Assembly: GCA_029298735.1 (NCBI GenBank)
Contig: JANSLP010000127.1
Coordinates: 1-64,000 of the forward strand
Source of the DNA: Ophiostoma sp. CBS 140.51
Lineage: Eukaryota > Ascomycota > Sordariomycetes > Ophiostomatales > Ophiostomataceae
DNA: 64,000 nucleotides
Reading direction: 5' to 3'
Shown: in pieces, positions 11,765 to 23,343 of the stretch
Layout: every line of letters starts with the position of its first letter
Numbering within the stretch: position 1 is the first letter of the stretch
Made by a program: the position numbers and the translations under genes
The notes under the pieces: model-generated
What the model saw: only the letters and a program-made list of their open reading frames with translations
Told to the model about the DNA's origin: nothing
Databases searched by the model: none

Positions 11765-14080
11765 GGTGGCTGCAAGAGAAAACGAAAAACAAGTCCACCA
11801 AAAAGCACAGATAAAATGGAAGGAAAGAGAATAAAAGCAGAGTATGGTAGGGCGCCCTGTTTTTCTCAAAAGAGCATCGCAAATGCATCATAGGCAGGGA
11901 ATCACCGTCCTTATGAGCATCTCTCGACCACAGTTCGGGTCTTCCTACCCTTCTTCCTGTCCACTTCATTCACCCTCAATTGCTTCACGATCCTCTTCTT
12001 TGCCTTCTATGGTCCCTTGTGGACCGCATCAGACGATCGGATTGCCCGCGACCCAACCGTCAGCCGTCTTCGGACCACATGCGCCAATGGCGAACAAGAA
12101 GACATTAGGCGGGTGCAGGATGGAAGATGATTTCGGCGAAAAAGAGACGAAAGGGAGACAAACGAGAGAGAAGGGGCAGATGATGTGCAGACTCCATACA
12201 TAATTTTTGGTTGTGCATGTCTCGCAATCTTCGCGAGCCTTCCGCGTTCCCTTTTTACTTTTTTTTTTTCATTCTCCCCTTCAATCTCTTTGGTCATAAT
12301 CTTCCTTCCCTTTTCTCCTCGTTGTTTTCAAACCCTTTGTGCTATCTTCGGGGCACCATATGGTCGCTTCCCCAGAAAGCAACGCGAACGACCTACAATG
12401 GTCGTTTGAGGGTGGAGAGCCGCTGTTTCAGCTTTTCTCCGATCTGTTGTTCCAAGTAGATGGGAATGCAACCGCAAACGTTATTTCTTTTAATACCCTT
12501 TGCGTCTCCTACTTCGTCGCATGTTTTCGATTCCTCGTTGTCTCCGGTTTTCCACCCTCGATTTTACATTCAGGTGCCTGCCATCGGAGCGAGCAACAGA
12601 CGGCAATTCCAGACCAAGGCTGGATACGTCTTGCATTCGTCCTCTTTTTTTTTGTTCTATGCTTCGTCCATAATCACTACAATTCGTCCACATCCTGTCT
12701 CCTCCCCCATTGTCGCACTTCAAAAATAGTTATCGGCGCCGGGGCTAACCTTGTTTCGGACATCTCCCAGTCGCCGGCGATCAAACCGATCCGCGAGCAG
12801 GGATGCCTCATGTTCCCTTTCTTCCGTCTTTGGCCTTCCTCCTTTGGCCTTCACACGATGCATGCAAAACAAAGCACTCGTCAGGCTTGGCATTTTTTTT
12901 CCCCGGGCGTTTTGAGCTCAACTTTCCCGTTGCTTTTCCTATTCAAAATTTTTAACCAGCTGTTTGCCAAGACCTCCCAGCCAAGTCGTTGTAAGTTTCT
13001 ATCCCTGTGTTTCTCCTTTGCGAAAAAAAAAATCCAGAAGATGATAATGTGGGAGGGACAAGAAGTTTAATGGGCTTTGCCAGCGCAACCTTGTATCTTG
13101 TGGCCTGCTACCCCTTCTTCGAACACACCCTACGCCGTGCTTTGGCGATGCGCCTCTGAAAAGACAAATAAAGGCTAAACGGCCAAAAAGGTGTCATCAT
13201 GGGTCCAGCATAGGAAGTCTCTTCCAAAATGAGGCAAAGGAGATATATGCAGACAAGCTCTTTTGATCGTCCTTCCCAGGTGGTGCATCTTTATGTCGTT
13301 TCGCAACTTTAATCGCGCCTCATCTATCCAGATCATGTGGCAACCCCGTTTGAGCCCGATGGAGGGTAGAATATGTGATGCTCATGTTGAGCGTTGCCAT
13401 CTTATTTCCTTTCTATGGCCCCTCTGTCCTCCATCTCACCCATCCTTTCATATTTCATCAGTTCGTTGCCGCGCAGCTGCACCTTTCGCTCACCCGTCCC
13501 CGCGCACAGGAAGATAAGGCATTTTAGTGGTCTAGACCTCATCCAATCTCGGGCCTTTGTTTGCCTTCTTCATTTTGCCTCTTTCTTGGAGTGTGTTCAT
13601 TCTTTCGATTTTCCTTCTCCTTCTTCTTTTCCTTTGTACTTCACTGTCATTCCGTTGGAATGGCTTAAACGCGGATTGGAGTCAAGTGGACTATGGGTGG
13701 CGCACGTTGCTGCTCTGCCTGCTTTTCTCCTAATTGTCCTTCATTCTCGTATGCAGCCACGCCGAATTGTCCGCAGTGGCCGTTCACCCGCGATAGATTG
13801 CACCACCTAGGAAAGAGAAAAGGCTGAATTCGGGAAACGGGCCATTTGCAGCAAAGGAACTTGAAAGAAAAAAGCAATCAAGCGATTGCAAAAGAAACAA
13901 GTCGCGCAGAAACATGTTTCTATGCAGCTGGCTCTGAGCAGTGTTTGGTGCGTCCAAAAATGCCCAGATAATATTCATCAATTCATTGGCGTCGCATCCC
14001 GTTATTGTGCTCATTATCTTGTCTCGTCTGGGCACTTGGGCTTCAAAAAAGGAGAGCATCCATGGGCCACAGACACAACG
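11765..14080. other. Divergent intergenic region (xylanase / Cys-rich secreted protein)
   Basis: This region separates the minus-strand xylanase from the plus-strand secreted protein and should hold both promoters. Two plus-strand matches to the GGCTAA core of XlnR sites occur at 12743 and 13173. That number is close to chance. The frame at 12339-13070 is low-complexity and does not look coding. Confidence 0.45.
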
Positions 14081-15379
14081 ATGCGTTTTCGGCTGCTCGT
14101 CGCGCTGTTTGCCGGCGTTGCCGTTGCTGCTGTACCAGTTATCCGTCAAGGACGAGAGAAGAGTCTCGGAGATCGCAGTGCCGATAATGTGGACAACAAC
14201 GAGCATTGCCCGCATGACAACCTGTTGCGCTGTCTTGTCGGCAGTCCGACCCTAGCCTACACATTCTGCAGCTGGTCGGTCGGCATCTACGCTACGCCAG
14301 TGACGTTGTACGAGACATTGACCGTGCCAGCGACCAAAGCGGTGACATCGGACACATCGTGGACAGCGACACAAGGAGAGGCACCAACCGAAACGACAAC
14401 GTTGGCATCATTAACACCTCCTTCCGCCCAACCCACCATTCCCGATGTCTCGACCGTCACTGTCACGCAAACGGTGACGCAGACTGTCACATTCGACCGC
14501 ACGCCGATAACAACAGACGCGTTGGTACAGACAGTCGTGCAGACTGTTTTCGTCACAACAAGCGTTGACAGCAATAGTGGGGCCGGTGGCTGCAGTCACG
14601 GGAACGGGAGCCTCGCCAGCAGCCTTACCGACAGCCTTGTCAACGCTACTCGTGCGATGACAAGTACGACCGACTTGGGCCACACACCTCCTTCCCGAGT
14701 CGCGCGCACCACACCCAAAACATCGCTGGCCTGTCTCGACAACCTCCAGCCGGCCCTTGACGGCGTCACCAGTGCCTGCTCTTGTTTCGCATCTAGCCAG
14801 CCGACTCCGACGGCCACCTCCACCATCACCTATGTCGAAGGCGCGCCCGCATGCCCAGCAGCGACTCGCAACGGCGATAATCAACCACTACAGCAGCCCA
14901 CATTCCCGAACTGCTTTGCCGACTTCCATCCTTACAACTGCGGCACTGACCACGTCGGTCAGATCGCCTGTTCGTGCGCACTCACGACCGAAGGCACGGC
15001 GCAGTGCACACTGGGCGACTACGAGCGCGACAATGCCTGCACGACATCTGACGATTGCGCGACCGGCTGGTACTGCACAGCAATTGAGTGTTTCGGGGCT
15101 GGTGTGCCGTCCGTCTGCACCAAGGCGTGCCCCGTGATATTTGCACCTCAACCACTAGGTGGAGGCAGCGACAACAGTTCGGGTGACGGTACAGGGAACG
15201 ATAACGATGCCGCATTGGCACATCCACAGCAGCAGACGGCACATTTTGCGCAGGGTCTTGCTGTTGAAGTCACCAGCCCGATTCGCACCCCTGATCTGAG
15301 CATAATTATTGTTAACAATAATGTCAATGGATTTGGCAGCGGGCGTGCCAGGGGTGAGGCGCATCGTTCTGCGTCATGA
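14081..15379 (+). CDS. Secreted cysteine-rich protein, function unknown (432 aa)
   Basis: I chose the ATG at 14081 (MRFRLLVALFAG) because it opens a signal peptide ending near residue 20; the frame extends further upstream without purpose. The mature protein has about 19 cysteines. They fall in an N-terminal motif (CPHDNLLRCL...TFC), a middle LACLDNLQ...CSCF motif and a C-terminal Cys-rich block (about residues 285-350). A Thr/Val-rich segment (about 120-165) contains TVTVTQTVTQTV-type repeats, which are typical of O-mannosylated stalks of fungal extracellular proteins. The last 80 residues are Ser/Asn/Gln-rich with no GPI signal. It could be an effector-like or wall-associated protein. I recognise no enzyme domain. 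It lies tail to tail with the monooxygenase gene, 156 bases away. Confidence 0.75.
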   Translation: MRFRLLVALFAGVAVAAVPVIRQGREKSLGDRSADNVDNNEHCPHDNLLRCLVGSPTLAYTFCSWSVGIYATPVTLYETLTVPATKAVTSDTSWTATQGEAPTETTTLASLTPPSAQPTIPDVSTVTVTQTVTQTVTFDRTPITTDALVQTVVQTVFVTTSVDSNSGAGGCSHGNGSLASSLTDSLVNATRAMTSTTDLGHTPPSRVARTTPKTSLACLDNLQPALDGVTSACSCFASSQPTPTATSTITYVEGAPACPAATRNGDNQPLQQPTFPNCFADFHPYNCGTDHVGQIACSCALTTEGTAQCTLGDYERDNACTTSDDCATGWYCTAIECFGAGVPSVCTKACPVIFAPQPLGGGSDNSSGDGTGNDNDAALAHPQQQTAHFAQGLAVEVTSPIRTPDLSIIIVNNNVNGFGSGRARGEAHRSAS

Positions 15380-15535
15380 GATAAACATGGATTTAGAGGC
15401 CGGAACAGACTTATTTTGGGTTTTCATTGGGTTTCCATTCAATATTGGCATACATCGTTTGTATTTTACGTCCTCTGTTGGACCCTTTGGTATATATATA
15501 TCTTACCAATGCATACATTCCCTCGCCGCAACATT

Positions 15536-16921
15536 TTATGACCCACGGTCTCTCAGGTGGAAATCAATATCTGGTGGAAAGGGCACGGTTTTGTCGGGGG
15601 CCGCGGCTGTCGGCAGTCCCAATGCTAACCGATTGGCCAGGTCTTTTCGTGCCGCTGCAATGGACGCATCCAGATCAATGTTCCAGATGTAAGCCTGTCG
15701 TGCGCATACCTCATCTGCAATCGCCTCAAAATCACGCCCACGTGCCCGCCACTCATACATGTCTGCTGCTCGCCGGCTGCTTGCCACCAGCCACTGATCG
15801 CGTCCGCGACGACTGCTATCAAAGGCCGCAAACGCTGCCTGCACTCCCACTGTATCCGTGACGCTGGGATCACCCAGAAGTTCTGCCAGCACGGCCACAT
15901 CCTCGATGCACATGGCTGCACCAGCACCGTGGTGAGGTGTACTGGCATGAGCAGCGTCGCCCACAAGACACACGCGTCCTCGAAAGAACTGCGGCAGCGG
16001 GTTCTCAGCCAAGTCAAAAAGGCCCCAGCGCTCAAGCTGTGGCGCCGTCATCCGTAACAGGCCCAGAACGTTTAGCCCAAAACCTGCAAAGTCGCGCAGG
16101 GCGTCATCCCGTGTCGCTGGCAGCGTCAGTTGCTGCGCATCCTTGCTTGGCCACGGGTCGTCTGTTGTGACAAATGCCACAAGGTTGAGAGTCTGGCCGT
16201 GGTTGACTGGGAATGTCAGTGCATGACGGTCTGGTCCCATCCATAGCATTGAATTGGCCGACCGCTCTTCGCCCAATGTCGCCACCGCGTCTTTCATCGG
16301 GATCAGCCCGCGGTACACAAACTTGTGGCTGTATTTCGGCTTCGCTGCCTCTTGGTCATGTCGATCGACGAGATGTGCTCGCGTACGCGACTTAATGCCG
16401 TCGCACCCGAGCACAGCATCCGCCTTTGCTGACGTGCCGTCTTCAAAGTGAAGCGTCAGGGGAATGTCGGTATCTTCTGGGTCGTCAATTGACAAGAGCC
16501 GCTTGCCAAATTGCGCCAAACCTTCCGGCAACAGAGGCACAAGTTGGTCCAAAAAACGCGCCCGGTGGCACGCCGCGTGCCCGTCGTTATGGCCGATAAG
16601 TGTGAAGAGTGGCTTAAGCAGCTCTGGGGAGGATGCGGGCTCCTCAGCCGTGCCGTCAAGAACGTCGAACCACACGTTTTTCTTCGATGGCCACGCATTT
16701 CGGGTTGCAACCCGCTCAAACGCGGCCAGCAACTCCGTATCGATGATTTTCATGGCCCGAACCGCATTGGCGTGCATGCCCACACCCGCTCCAATCTCAC
16801 CAAATGCCGCCGCCTGCTCGTATATTGTGATTTGGACGCCGCGCTTTTTTAATGCAATCGCCAAAGCAAGCCCCGTGATACCGCCGCCGACGATGGCGAG
16901 ATGAAATGGCTTGGAGGTCAT
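15536..16921 (-). CDS. FAD-dependent monooxygenase, salicylate hydroxylase-like
   Basis: Single-exon 461-aa flavoprotein of the PHBH-type aromatic hydroxylase family (FAD_binding_3). Members use NAD(P)H and O2 to hydroxylate, and sometimes decarboxylate, aromatic acids such as salicylate. The N-terminal Rossmann motif G12-x-G14-x-x-G17 is intact, followed about 20 residues on by an acidic residue (IYEQ) that binds the ribose. The DG motif appears as GCDGIKSRTR near residue 175. The GD motif, GDAAHASTPHHGAGA, lies near 322 and binds FAD and the pyrophosphate. The start at 21 bases inside position 16942 fits because MTSKPFHLAIVGGG puts the dinucleotide motif where family members have it. No signal peptide is present, so it is cytosolic. 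The exact substrate cannot be told from sequence; 6-hydroxynicotinate or other aromatic acids are alternatives. Confidence 0.9.
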   Translation of the reverse strand: MTSKPFHLAIVGGGITGLALAIALKKRGVQITIYEQAAAFGEIGAGVGMHANAVRAMKIIDTELLAAFERVATRNAWPSKKNVWFDVLDGTAEEPASSPELLKPLFTLIGHNDGHAACHRARFLDQLVPLLPEGLAQFGKRLLSIDDPEDTDIPLTLHFEDGTSAKADAVLGCDGIKSRTRAHLVDRHDQEAAKPKYSHKFVYRGLIPMKDAVATLGEERSANSMLWMGPDRHALTFPVNHGQTLNLVAFVTTDDPWPSKDAQQLTLPATRDDALRDFAGFGLNVLGLLRMTAPQLERWGLFDLAENPLPQFFRGRVCLVGDAAHASTPHHGAGAAMCIEDVAVLAELLGDPSVTDTVGVQAAFAAFDSSRRGRDQWLVASSRRAADMYEWRARGRDFEAIADEVCARQAYIWNIDLDASIAAARKDLANRLALGLPTAAAPDKTVPFPPDIDFHLRDRGS

Positions 16922-19047
16922 TATGCCGGTCGTCCACTTTGCATTTGTTTTGCAGGTAGTTGCTTCTCGTGGCAAAAATGATGAAACGTCGAGTATCAAC
17001 GTCAAATATGAACTGTGCTGGTTTTAATACAATGGACCAAGTTTGCGAGAAGTGACAATCACTTGTGGCTTAGGTCTGATGCAGTATCCCCTCACGGAAT
17101 GCATCCGACTTGAGGAGGAGGCCGCGCCATGCATCCGATGACCGTGTGCACTCGGCATTGCATGTTACATGCGGGGGATCTGCGGAGAAACTGCGCGCCT
17201 AGTTGCACCAAAGCTTCATTATCTGCGACAAAGAAAAACACGATTCGCTCTGTATGGGCATCTTATTTATTCTGCTGTTAACTTTTCCCGCTTTGTGGCT
17301 TTAAATAGGTTTTTTTTGTCTATCTTCGTGTCAACCCCGAATTCAATTCTTCAAATATTTTTGCTACATCATAGCAGATTGAAGCAAACAGACACGTTTT
17401 ATCGTTGTCAAAGCTGTGATATACAAATTTACATCTCGACCGATTTGCTTCTTGACCCTTAAAAAATTATGTCTTTGTCAAGTTTTGGTTTCTCATAGGG
17501 TTGTTGAAGATTCAACCGGTCTACTACGTTTTCAACTTGATGACCCTTATCTTCGGCGAGGACAGAAGTCGCAAAGGTGTGCGGTTAGCGTTAATGTTTC
17601 CGCTTTCTTTCCACATTTATTATTCTCTTATTGGTTCCATCTTTTTTGAGTTTTTGTTTTAATGCCCAACTGATCAGTGGTCGACATGCGTGGGCATAAA
17701 CATACCTTCACTGATGATCGACGTCTTCATTTTTTCTTCTGTTTTCTTTGCCTCTCACCTACAGCCGCGTATCACCAATTGCTTTTCTCCCTCCCATTTG
17801 AGATATTGTTCTGCCTGTTAAGCATTTCTGGTATTATGACCTTAATTGCCCGGCGTATTCCGCCCTTGACAACTCGCTTTTGCAACTAGCTAAATGGTGT
17901 GGCACTTGACATAGTGTACGCCATTTTCTCCACGTCTTTTCCCACCCCTCGGTCTCGGTGCATACGTCTTCGACGGGTAACTCGGAGTACCCATTCGGGG
18001 CCAGTATGGACAATTCTTCTTTGTTCTCATGTCTTGCACGGAATGTGCCATATCCCTTCTCTCGGATATGTGGCATATCCTGTCGTTGAAGAAAAGCATC
18101 GGCTATGAACGCTAACCATATTGGGCATGCATCCGTGTAAGTACGTGAACTGTTGGACGACCCACTCTCATTTTCTGGAGGACATTTTTTCCACTATGCA
18201 CGCCACATGCGTCACTCCCGTGCACGGCATGGACGCCGCTTGCAGGTGGTTTGCTGTCGTTAAGTCTTGTGTTGAGCGTGGCGTTGTAAAAACAGACAAA
18301 ACGAAGAAGAAGAAAAAGGTGGCGTTAACGGGCCGACGGGATTTTACAGATTTTCTTTTCTTTTTTGTCTTTTTGTCACCTTTGACTTTCTGTTACCTTT
18401 TTCCTCTTGTTTATCCCTTTTTATGAGGTATGACTTTCCATATCTTCTGTATGTTCTACATCGTATAGTGTCGACATAGGAATTGCGTTATTGACTTCAT
18501 GCATCACCTTCCTAATCTTGATACCGACTTTATCATATTTTTCTGTCTGGAGTGAGGCCCCGCCGTACACGACGATAACAGACAAAACGGAAAATGAAAA
18601 AGGCGAATGCCCGAGATTATCATGTTTTGACCATTCCAGCCAAAACTGGGTCTCCCTTGTTACGCCGAAGGCACTACGCCTTTTGGAGCATCATGACCTC
18701 TTTCACTGAACAAAACGACGGCGACAAAAAAGCCACTTAGCCACATAGATGCACGTTGGTTCTCGAGCAATACCCCGCTCTGACCATCGAGACTTGCTCC
18801 GTTTTGTGTTTGAACGGAGTCACTGTGTTCTGTTATCTTTCGTCCACTGTTGCTTTCCCCGCTAAGCTGTCTTTGTATGGGGCTCAACTGCTTTGTGATG
18901 CCTTCTTTAATGTCGTTTTGACGTTCTGTACCTGGTCGTCATCTCGTGCTATATGTTACCGTTTATCCTTGGCTTAACTCTTACTTTCCATTAACTCATT
19001 GTCGAGCTTCATCGTTTTTTGTTTTTTTTGACAGTAGCTTAATCATA
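16922..19047. other. Divergent intergenic region (monooxygenase / GH16 gene)
   Basis: The region between two divergently read genes should contain both promoters. The part at 17200-17900 is AT-richer than the surrounding coding DNA. Frames here are Phe/Leu/Ser-rich and show no domains. I see no RNA gene. Confidence 0.45.
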
Positions 19048-20608
19048 ATGGATTCAACTGCTAAAGAAAGGGACGACGATGCATCTGGTTACGGCCAGGC
19101 CGTGTCCAGCAATATCATCACTTTGACGCTCCGATCACCACACTCACAGGCACATACGCGGGCCACAAGCATCAACTCAGTAATGTCGCCACGGCTGCCA
19201 CGCTCCCATCGGACTTCAGTCCACTCCAGCAGTCAGCTGTTCGGCATTGAAGGCCGCTTCCGTGGTCACTTCAGCGGTCCATTCGTGCCCCGTCCCGCCG
19301 TTACACAAAAAGACATGAGGCCGTACTTTCGGTCACGACGGATTCAAAAAGGCACGATCGACCGGCCGGAACTGCGCACCAAAGACCCCAGGTGGATTTG
19401 GATGAATATTGTGCCTGTCGTGGGCATCCTTTGCGGCCTCGGCATCATTGCCGTGCTCGCCTATCTTGGCTACCGATCTGTTGTCAATCACACCTATTGC
19501 TTGGTTTTCACCGACGACTTTTCCAGTGGCATCAACCCGGCCATATGGCAGTACGAGATACAGACGGGTGGATATGAGTGTGTTTCCATGGTTTCCCATT
19601 TCCCAAGTTGAGATCAAAATGACATGCTGACCTCTCAGTAACGGTGAATTTGAAATCACAACGGCCGACGTGGAAAACGTCTTTATTCGCGATGGCCAGC
19701 TCGTCATCCGGCCAACACTGCAGACGGAAGAGTACCTGCAGAGCACCACCGTTGTTAACCTGACGTCTGCCGGCACGTGTACATCGAATGTGCCTGGGGA
19801 TTGCATCCTTCAGGTCAACAACACGGCTGAGGACATTGTCATGCCTGTCAAGTCGGGCCGCCTCATGACCAAAAACACGGCCGTTATCCGGTATGGTCGT
19901 GTCGAGATCGAGGCCAAGCTGGCTGCTGGACAGTGGCTTCTCTCTCAAATGATCATGATGCCGGCCGAGAACTACTATGGGAGCTGGCCTGCCTCCGGCG
20001 AGATCAATATTGGCATTTCCCGCGGCAACAACGCTACCTACAACGGAGGCAACGGCAACCAACGCGTTCAGAGCAATTTATACTGGGGGCCAGATACGAC
20101 GGAGGAGCCCTGGCAATATACAACGGGCACGCGTGACGCACTGCATTCGGAGTATCACGACAGGTTTCATACGTTTGGTCTCGAGTGGACGGAAAAGTAT
20201 CTTTTCGTCTGGATCGACTATCGCCTGGCCCAGGTTTTCTACACCAAATTTCATCCAGGAGGCTTCTGGGCACTGGGCAACTTTCCGGCCACCTATTCCA
20301 ATGGAAGTCTCATTCAAAACCCCTGGACTGGTCCTGGCACCGGTCCTGCCACACCCTTTGACCGCCCATTTTACCTGGCCCTGGGTGTGGGCGTGGGTGG
20401 CACCTCAGGCTGGTTTGACGACGGCGTGCAGGGGAAGCCGTGGTCTGACAAGTCGACGGCACCACGGCTGGATTTTTGGAAAGCCCGTGACCAGTGGGCC
20501 CCAACATGGAACGAGTCGGGGGCGGGCGAGATGATTGTGCGCAAGGTGACCATGTGGCAGCAGTGCGATGACGGGGCGACCGACCTGAGTGCGTTTACAA
20601 AGAGGTGA
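19048..20608 (+). CDS. Membrane-anchored GH16-fold protein, catalytic motif degenerate
   Basis: Two exons, 19048-19577 and 19639-20608, give 499 aa. The 61-nt intron has a GTGTGT donor, a CTGAC branch-like site and CAG acceptor, and splicing restores the family motif GGY-D-NGEFE. The protein is type II: about 120 cytosolic residues, a membrane span near 122-143, then a lumenal GH16 (laminarinase-like) fold. That layout resembles Kre6/Skn1 of beta-1,6-glucan synthesis. Conserved fold residues are present (YGSWPASGE, SRGNN, FHTFGLEW). However, the canonical catalytic E-I-D-I-M-E is E298-I-N300-I-G-I303, so the Asp is amidated and the acid/base Glu is lost. Hydrolase activity is therefore doubtful. 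A beta-glucan-binding role, as in the inactive insect beta-glucan recognition proteins, is more likely (inference). Confidence 0.88.
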
Positions 20609-22241
20609 ACCGATAGTAAAGGGGTATCAAATAGAGTTAGTAGGGTGTGGATATCGACAATACTGTATTGGTACAAAGTTAACAAGTAGACCTACAAGAA
20701 TGAAAAAGAACAGAATCAAATTCAACCAGAGCAAAGTTACGAACACGGAAACTGCTGGAATATGCGATAACGGCATTTCTGACAGGGTGGTGCAGCGACA
20801 CGTTTTCCTGACCGGGACAATACAGACTTCAAGATCGCGATGAAGGGGAAAACTGGACGTGGGGCTCAACACCAAAAAAACGCGAGATAGAAACAAAGAG
20901 AAAAAAAAAACAAGCGTTTCTCCATCCAGAATAAGAATGCGTTGCGTTGTACCACAGCACACTCAGAGCCGAGTCAGTTTTGTTTGTCAAAGGGTATGTC
21001 GTTTTTATTCGATCATGATGGAGCCCTATCCCTCGCGTCAGTAGCGTCGCAGTCCCACAGTCGCTGCCTCTTCCGGACCAATCCCGTGTCACTGTCGCCA
21101 TGTTAGTTGCTGCTTGCGAGGGTGTTGAGAATGTAGACACTGCGCTTAACATGGGAACAAAGAAATGTGACCCCATCGTACCCTCCTTTTCTGCATTTCT
21201 GTCTCCATTTTGGATACTGCCCGCTCCCCAAAACGTGTAAACGCACATGGCGAAAAAGAAAACCCCGTCCGAGAAACGAGCCTCACACCAGCGCGTTATC
21301 CCGTCGCTAAGAACTGCGAGAACAGTCTAAGAGAGCCTAAAGTTGTCGAAGCATGCCAAGTGGTTGTCAAAAAGTGTCTAAAAGGCAGCCCAGATACCAA
21401 AATGGCCTCATTTTGACCTCATTTTGACGTCCTGTGGGGGCCTAGGAATGGGCACTAAGACTAAGCCCAAGCCACTGAACAAAGCAGAACAAACAACGAC
21501 GACAAGACTACGACGTACATGAAGACCAAACAAAAAAGAACAAAAGGGAGGGAAAAGAAATAGGGAAAAAAGAAGACATAGCAGGACTCGGAAGGGCACT
21601 ATCTCGGCTCGCAAGGGCCAGGCCAAGCAAAGTAATGTGAAGTGTGAACCGGCCCACCTGATTGGTCCATTCTTACTTACACGGCTCTGTTTACTTGCAC
21701 ATCTCCACTTTTATGTCCTGGCGGATCAACTTGCGCAGCGCTGGTAATGAAATGTCCACCATTTCACCAAGAAAAACGTTGCTTGGTAACTATGGTGTAT
21801 GCTTGTCTCCTTGTTTCTCTATTTCAAATTTTTATTTTCTGTATCCATACCGATAGGCAATGGCTCAAAATTTGCTCGGAGCATCAGCCGTTTTTGTTCA
21901 AGTATGTTTTTGGCTGTGGACTAAAACCATCTCCTAGACAATGTCCAGACATCTCCGGAGGCTATTTTACACTCTATCTGTCCAGGGAACTTTTTGGTAA
22001 CGAATTGGCTATCGTCCTTTCATCTACTCACACCGAAAACCACCCAAGTATCTAGACCCTCCGCCAGGTCTCGGTAGAGGTTGTCCTGGCCGTGATTTTG
22101 TTAGACTACTCGTATCTTTGTATGATTCTCGAGCATCTATCGCGTCCACGATCTCTTCCCCCTGCTCTGTCAAGTACTCAGCTTCATACTGACTTTTCAC
22201 TTCCACTTCTTCTTCATAATCTGATAAAGTCATTGCCCAAG
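20609..22241. other. Intergenic, no gene seen
   Basis: This lies between two co-directional genes. It contains A-rich patches (about 20870-20915) and a short tandem repeat of CCTCATTTTGA at 21405-21428. No coding frame with features is visible. It should include the GH16 3' UTR and the GH128 promoter. Confidence 0.45.
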
Positions 22242-23343
22242 ATGCGAATATCAAGACTTCCTGTGGAAAGCTTGCCTATTCTCTGCCTCGCTTCACTTGC
22301 TTCAGCCAACATCGCCTCCTCAGGAAACATCGCTTCTACATTCTACTCCTCATCCAAACGCGGTCTCGTCTTCGTACCCAACGCCAACTTTCCCGAAGAC
22401 AATAATGTCTGGGTGCAGAACGGTTCCGATCTCACCTGGTACTACAACTACAAGTCGTATCCAAGCAGTGAGTATGCCAAAGACACGTCGTTCAATTTTG
22501 TCCCAATGCTCTGGGGTGCACCCTCGAGCTTCAATGACACGACCTTTCTCGACAACGTGACCGCCCAAATTACCCACGGCAGCAACATCACGCACGTCAT
22601 GGGCTTCAACGAGCCCGACGGTACATCTGACACGGGCGGCAGCGGTGTTCCACCAGACGATGCAGCCATATACTGGATAAAGCAGATCCAACCTCTCAAG
22701 AAGCTGGGCGTGCAGCTGGGTGCGCCGGCTGTTACAGGCGGTTTGAGTGGGTTTGAGTGGCTGGCCAACTTCACGAAAGCTTGCGAAGGTGAATGCACGT
22801 TTGACTTTATCCCCATTCACTGGTACGGCAATTTTGACGGCTTGCAGAACCATTTGGCGGACGTGGCAAGTGCATATCCTGGGGTACACCAGTGGGTGAC
22901 GGAGTTTGCTCTCGACGATGCAGACCTGAATACGACGCAACAATTCTTCCAAGATTCCGTCCGCTTCCTTGATGAGAATAAGTAAGTTGAATCTTTGGGG
23001 CCGGGGGAACCATAAGCAATGGCACTGCTAACTGTGTAGGAACGTCACATTCTACTCCTACTTTGGGGCCTTCAGGTCGTTTACATCCAATGTGGGCATT
23101 AATGTCGCGATGCTTGATTCGTGGGGCAATTTGACGGACATTGGAAGCTGGTATTTGGGCGGAAATGCTACAGGTGTCCTCCCATCCAACGTGACAGTGA
23201 CACCTGTTCAACCTACAGGTCCAACAGCACCCACTTTCACGCTTCCTCCTCTTGCTACAAAAATGTCGTCTGGTCTGAAGATTTGTGCTACTCGTTACTT
23301 GGCAAGACTAATGATGACGATGAGTATCCTATTCATGTTCTAG
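22242..23343 (+). CDS. Secreted GH128 beta-1,3-glucanase (Asl1-like)
   Basis: Exons 22242-22981 and 23040-23343 encode 347 aa. The 58-nt intron (GTAAGT...GTGTAG) splices AA-G into Lys-Asn-Val-Thr. The protein has the Glyco_hydro_cc/GH128 fold, named for fission yeast Asl1 and fungal endo-beta-1,3-glucanases. The signal peptide starts at MRISRLPVESLPILC. The acid/base Glu is in MGFNEPDG (near residue 123), and the nucleophile Glu is in HQWVTEFAL (near 221). FIPIHWYG lies between them, as expected. The C-terminus continues past the domain with a Pro/Thr-rich piece and a short hydrophobic tail (LARLMMTMSILFMF), which could act as a weak GPI or membrane signal. Several N-x-S/T sites are present. 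Likely role: modification of the fungus's own wall glucan. It lies between the GH16-fold gene and the GTPase-GT2 gene on the same strand. Confidence 0.92.

Noticed and set aside
12339..13070. 243-codon open frame upstream of the secreted Cys-rich gene
   Set aside because: Low-complexity translation without features; more likely promoter or leader DNA.
12743..13179. GGCTAA motifs as XlnR/Xyr1 sites for the xylanase
   Set aside because: Two 6-base matches in about 2.3 kb on two strands are near chance expectation and lie about 1 kb or more from the start codon.
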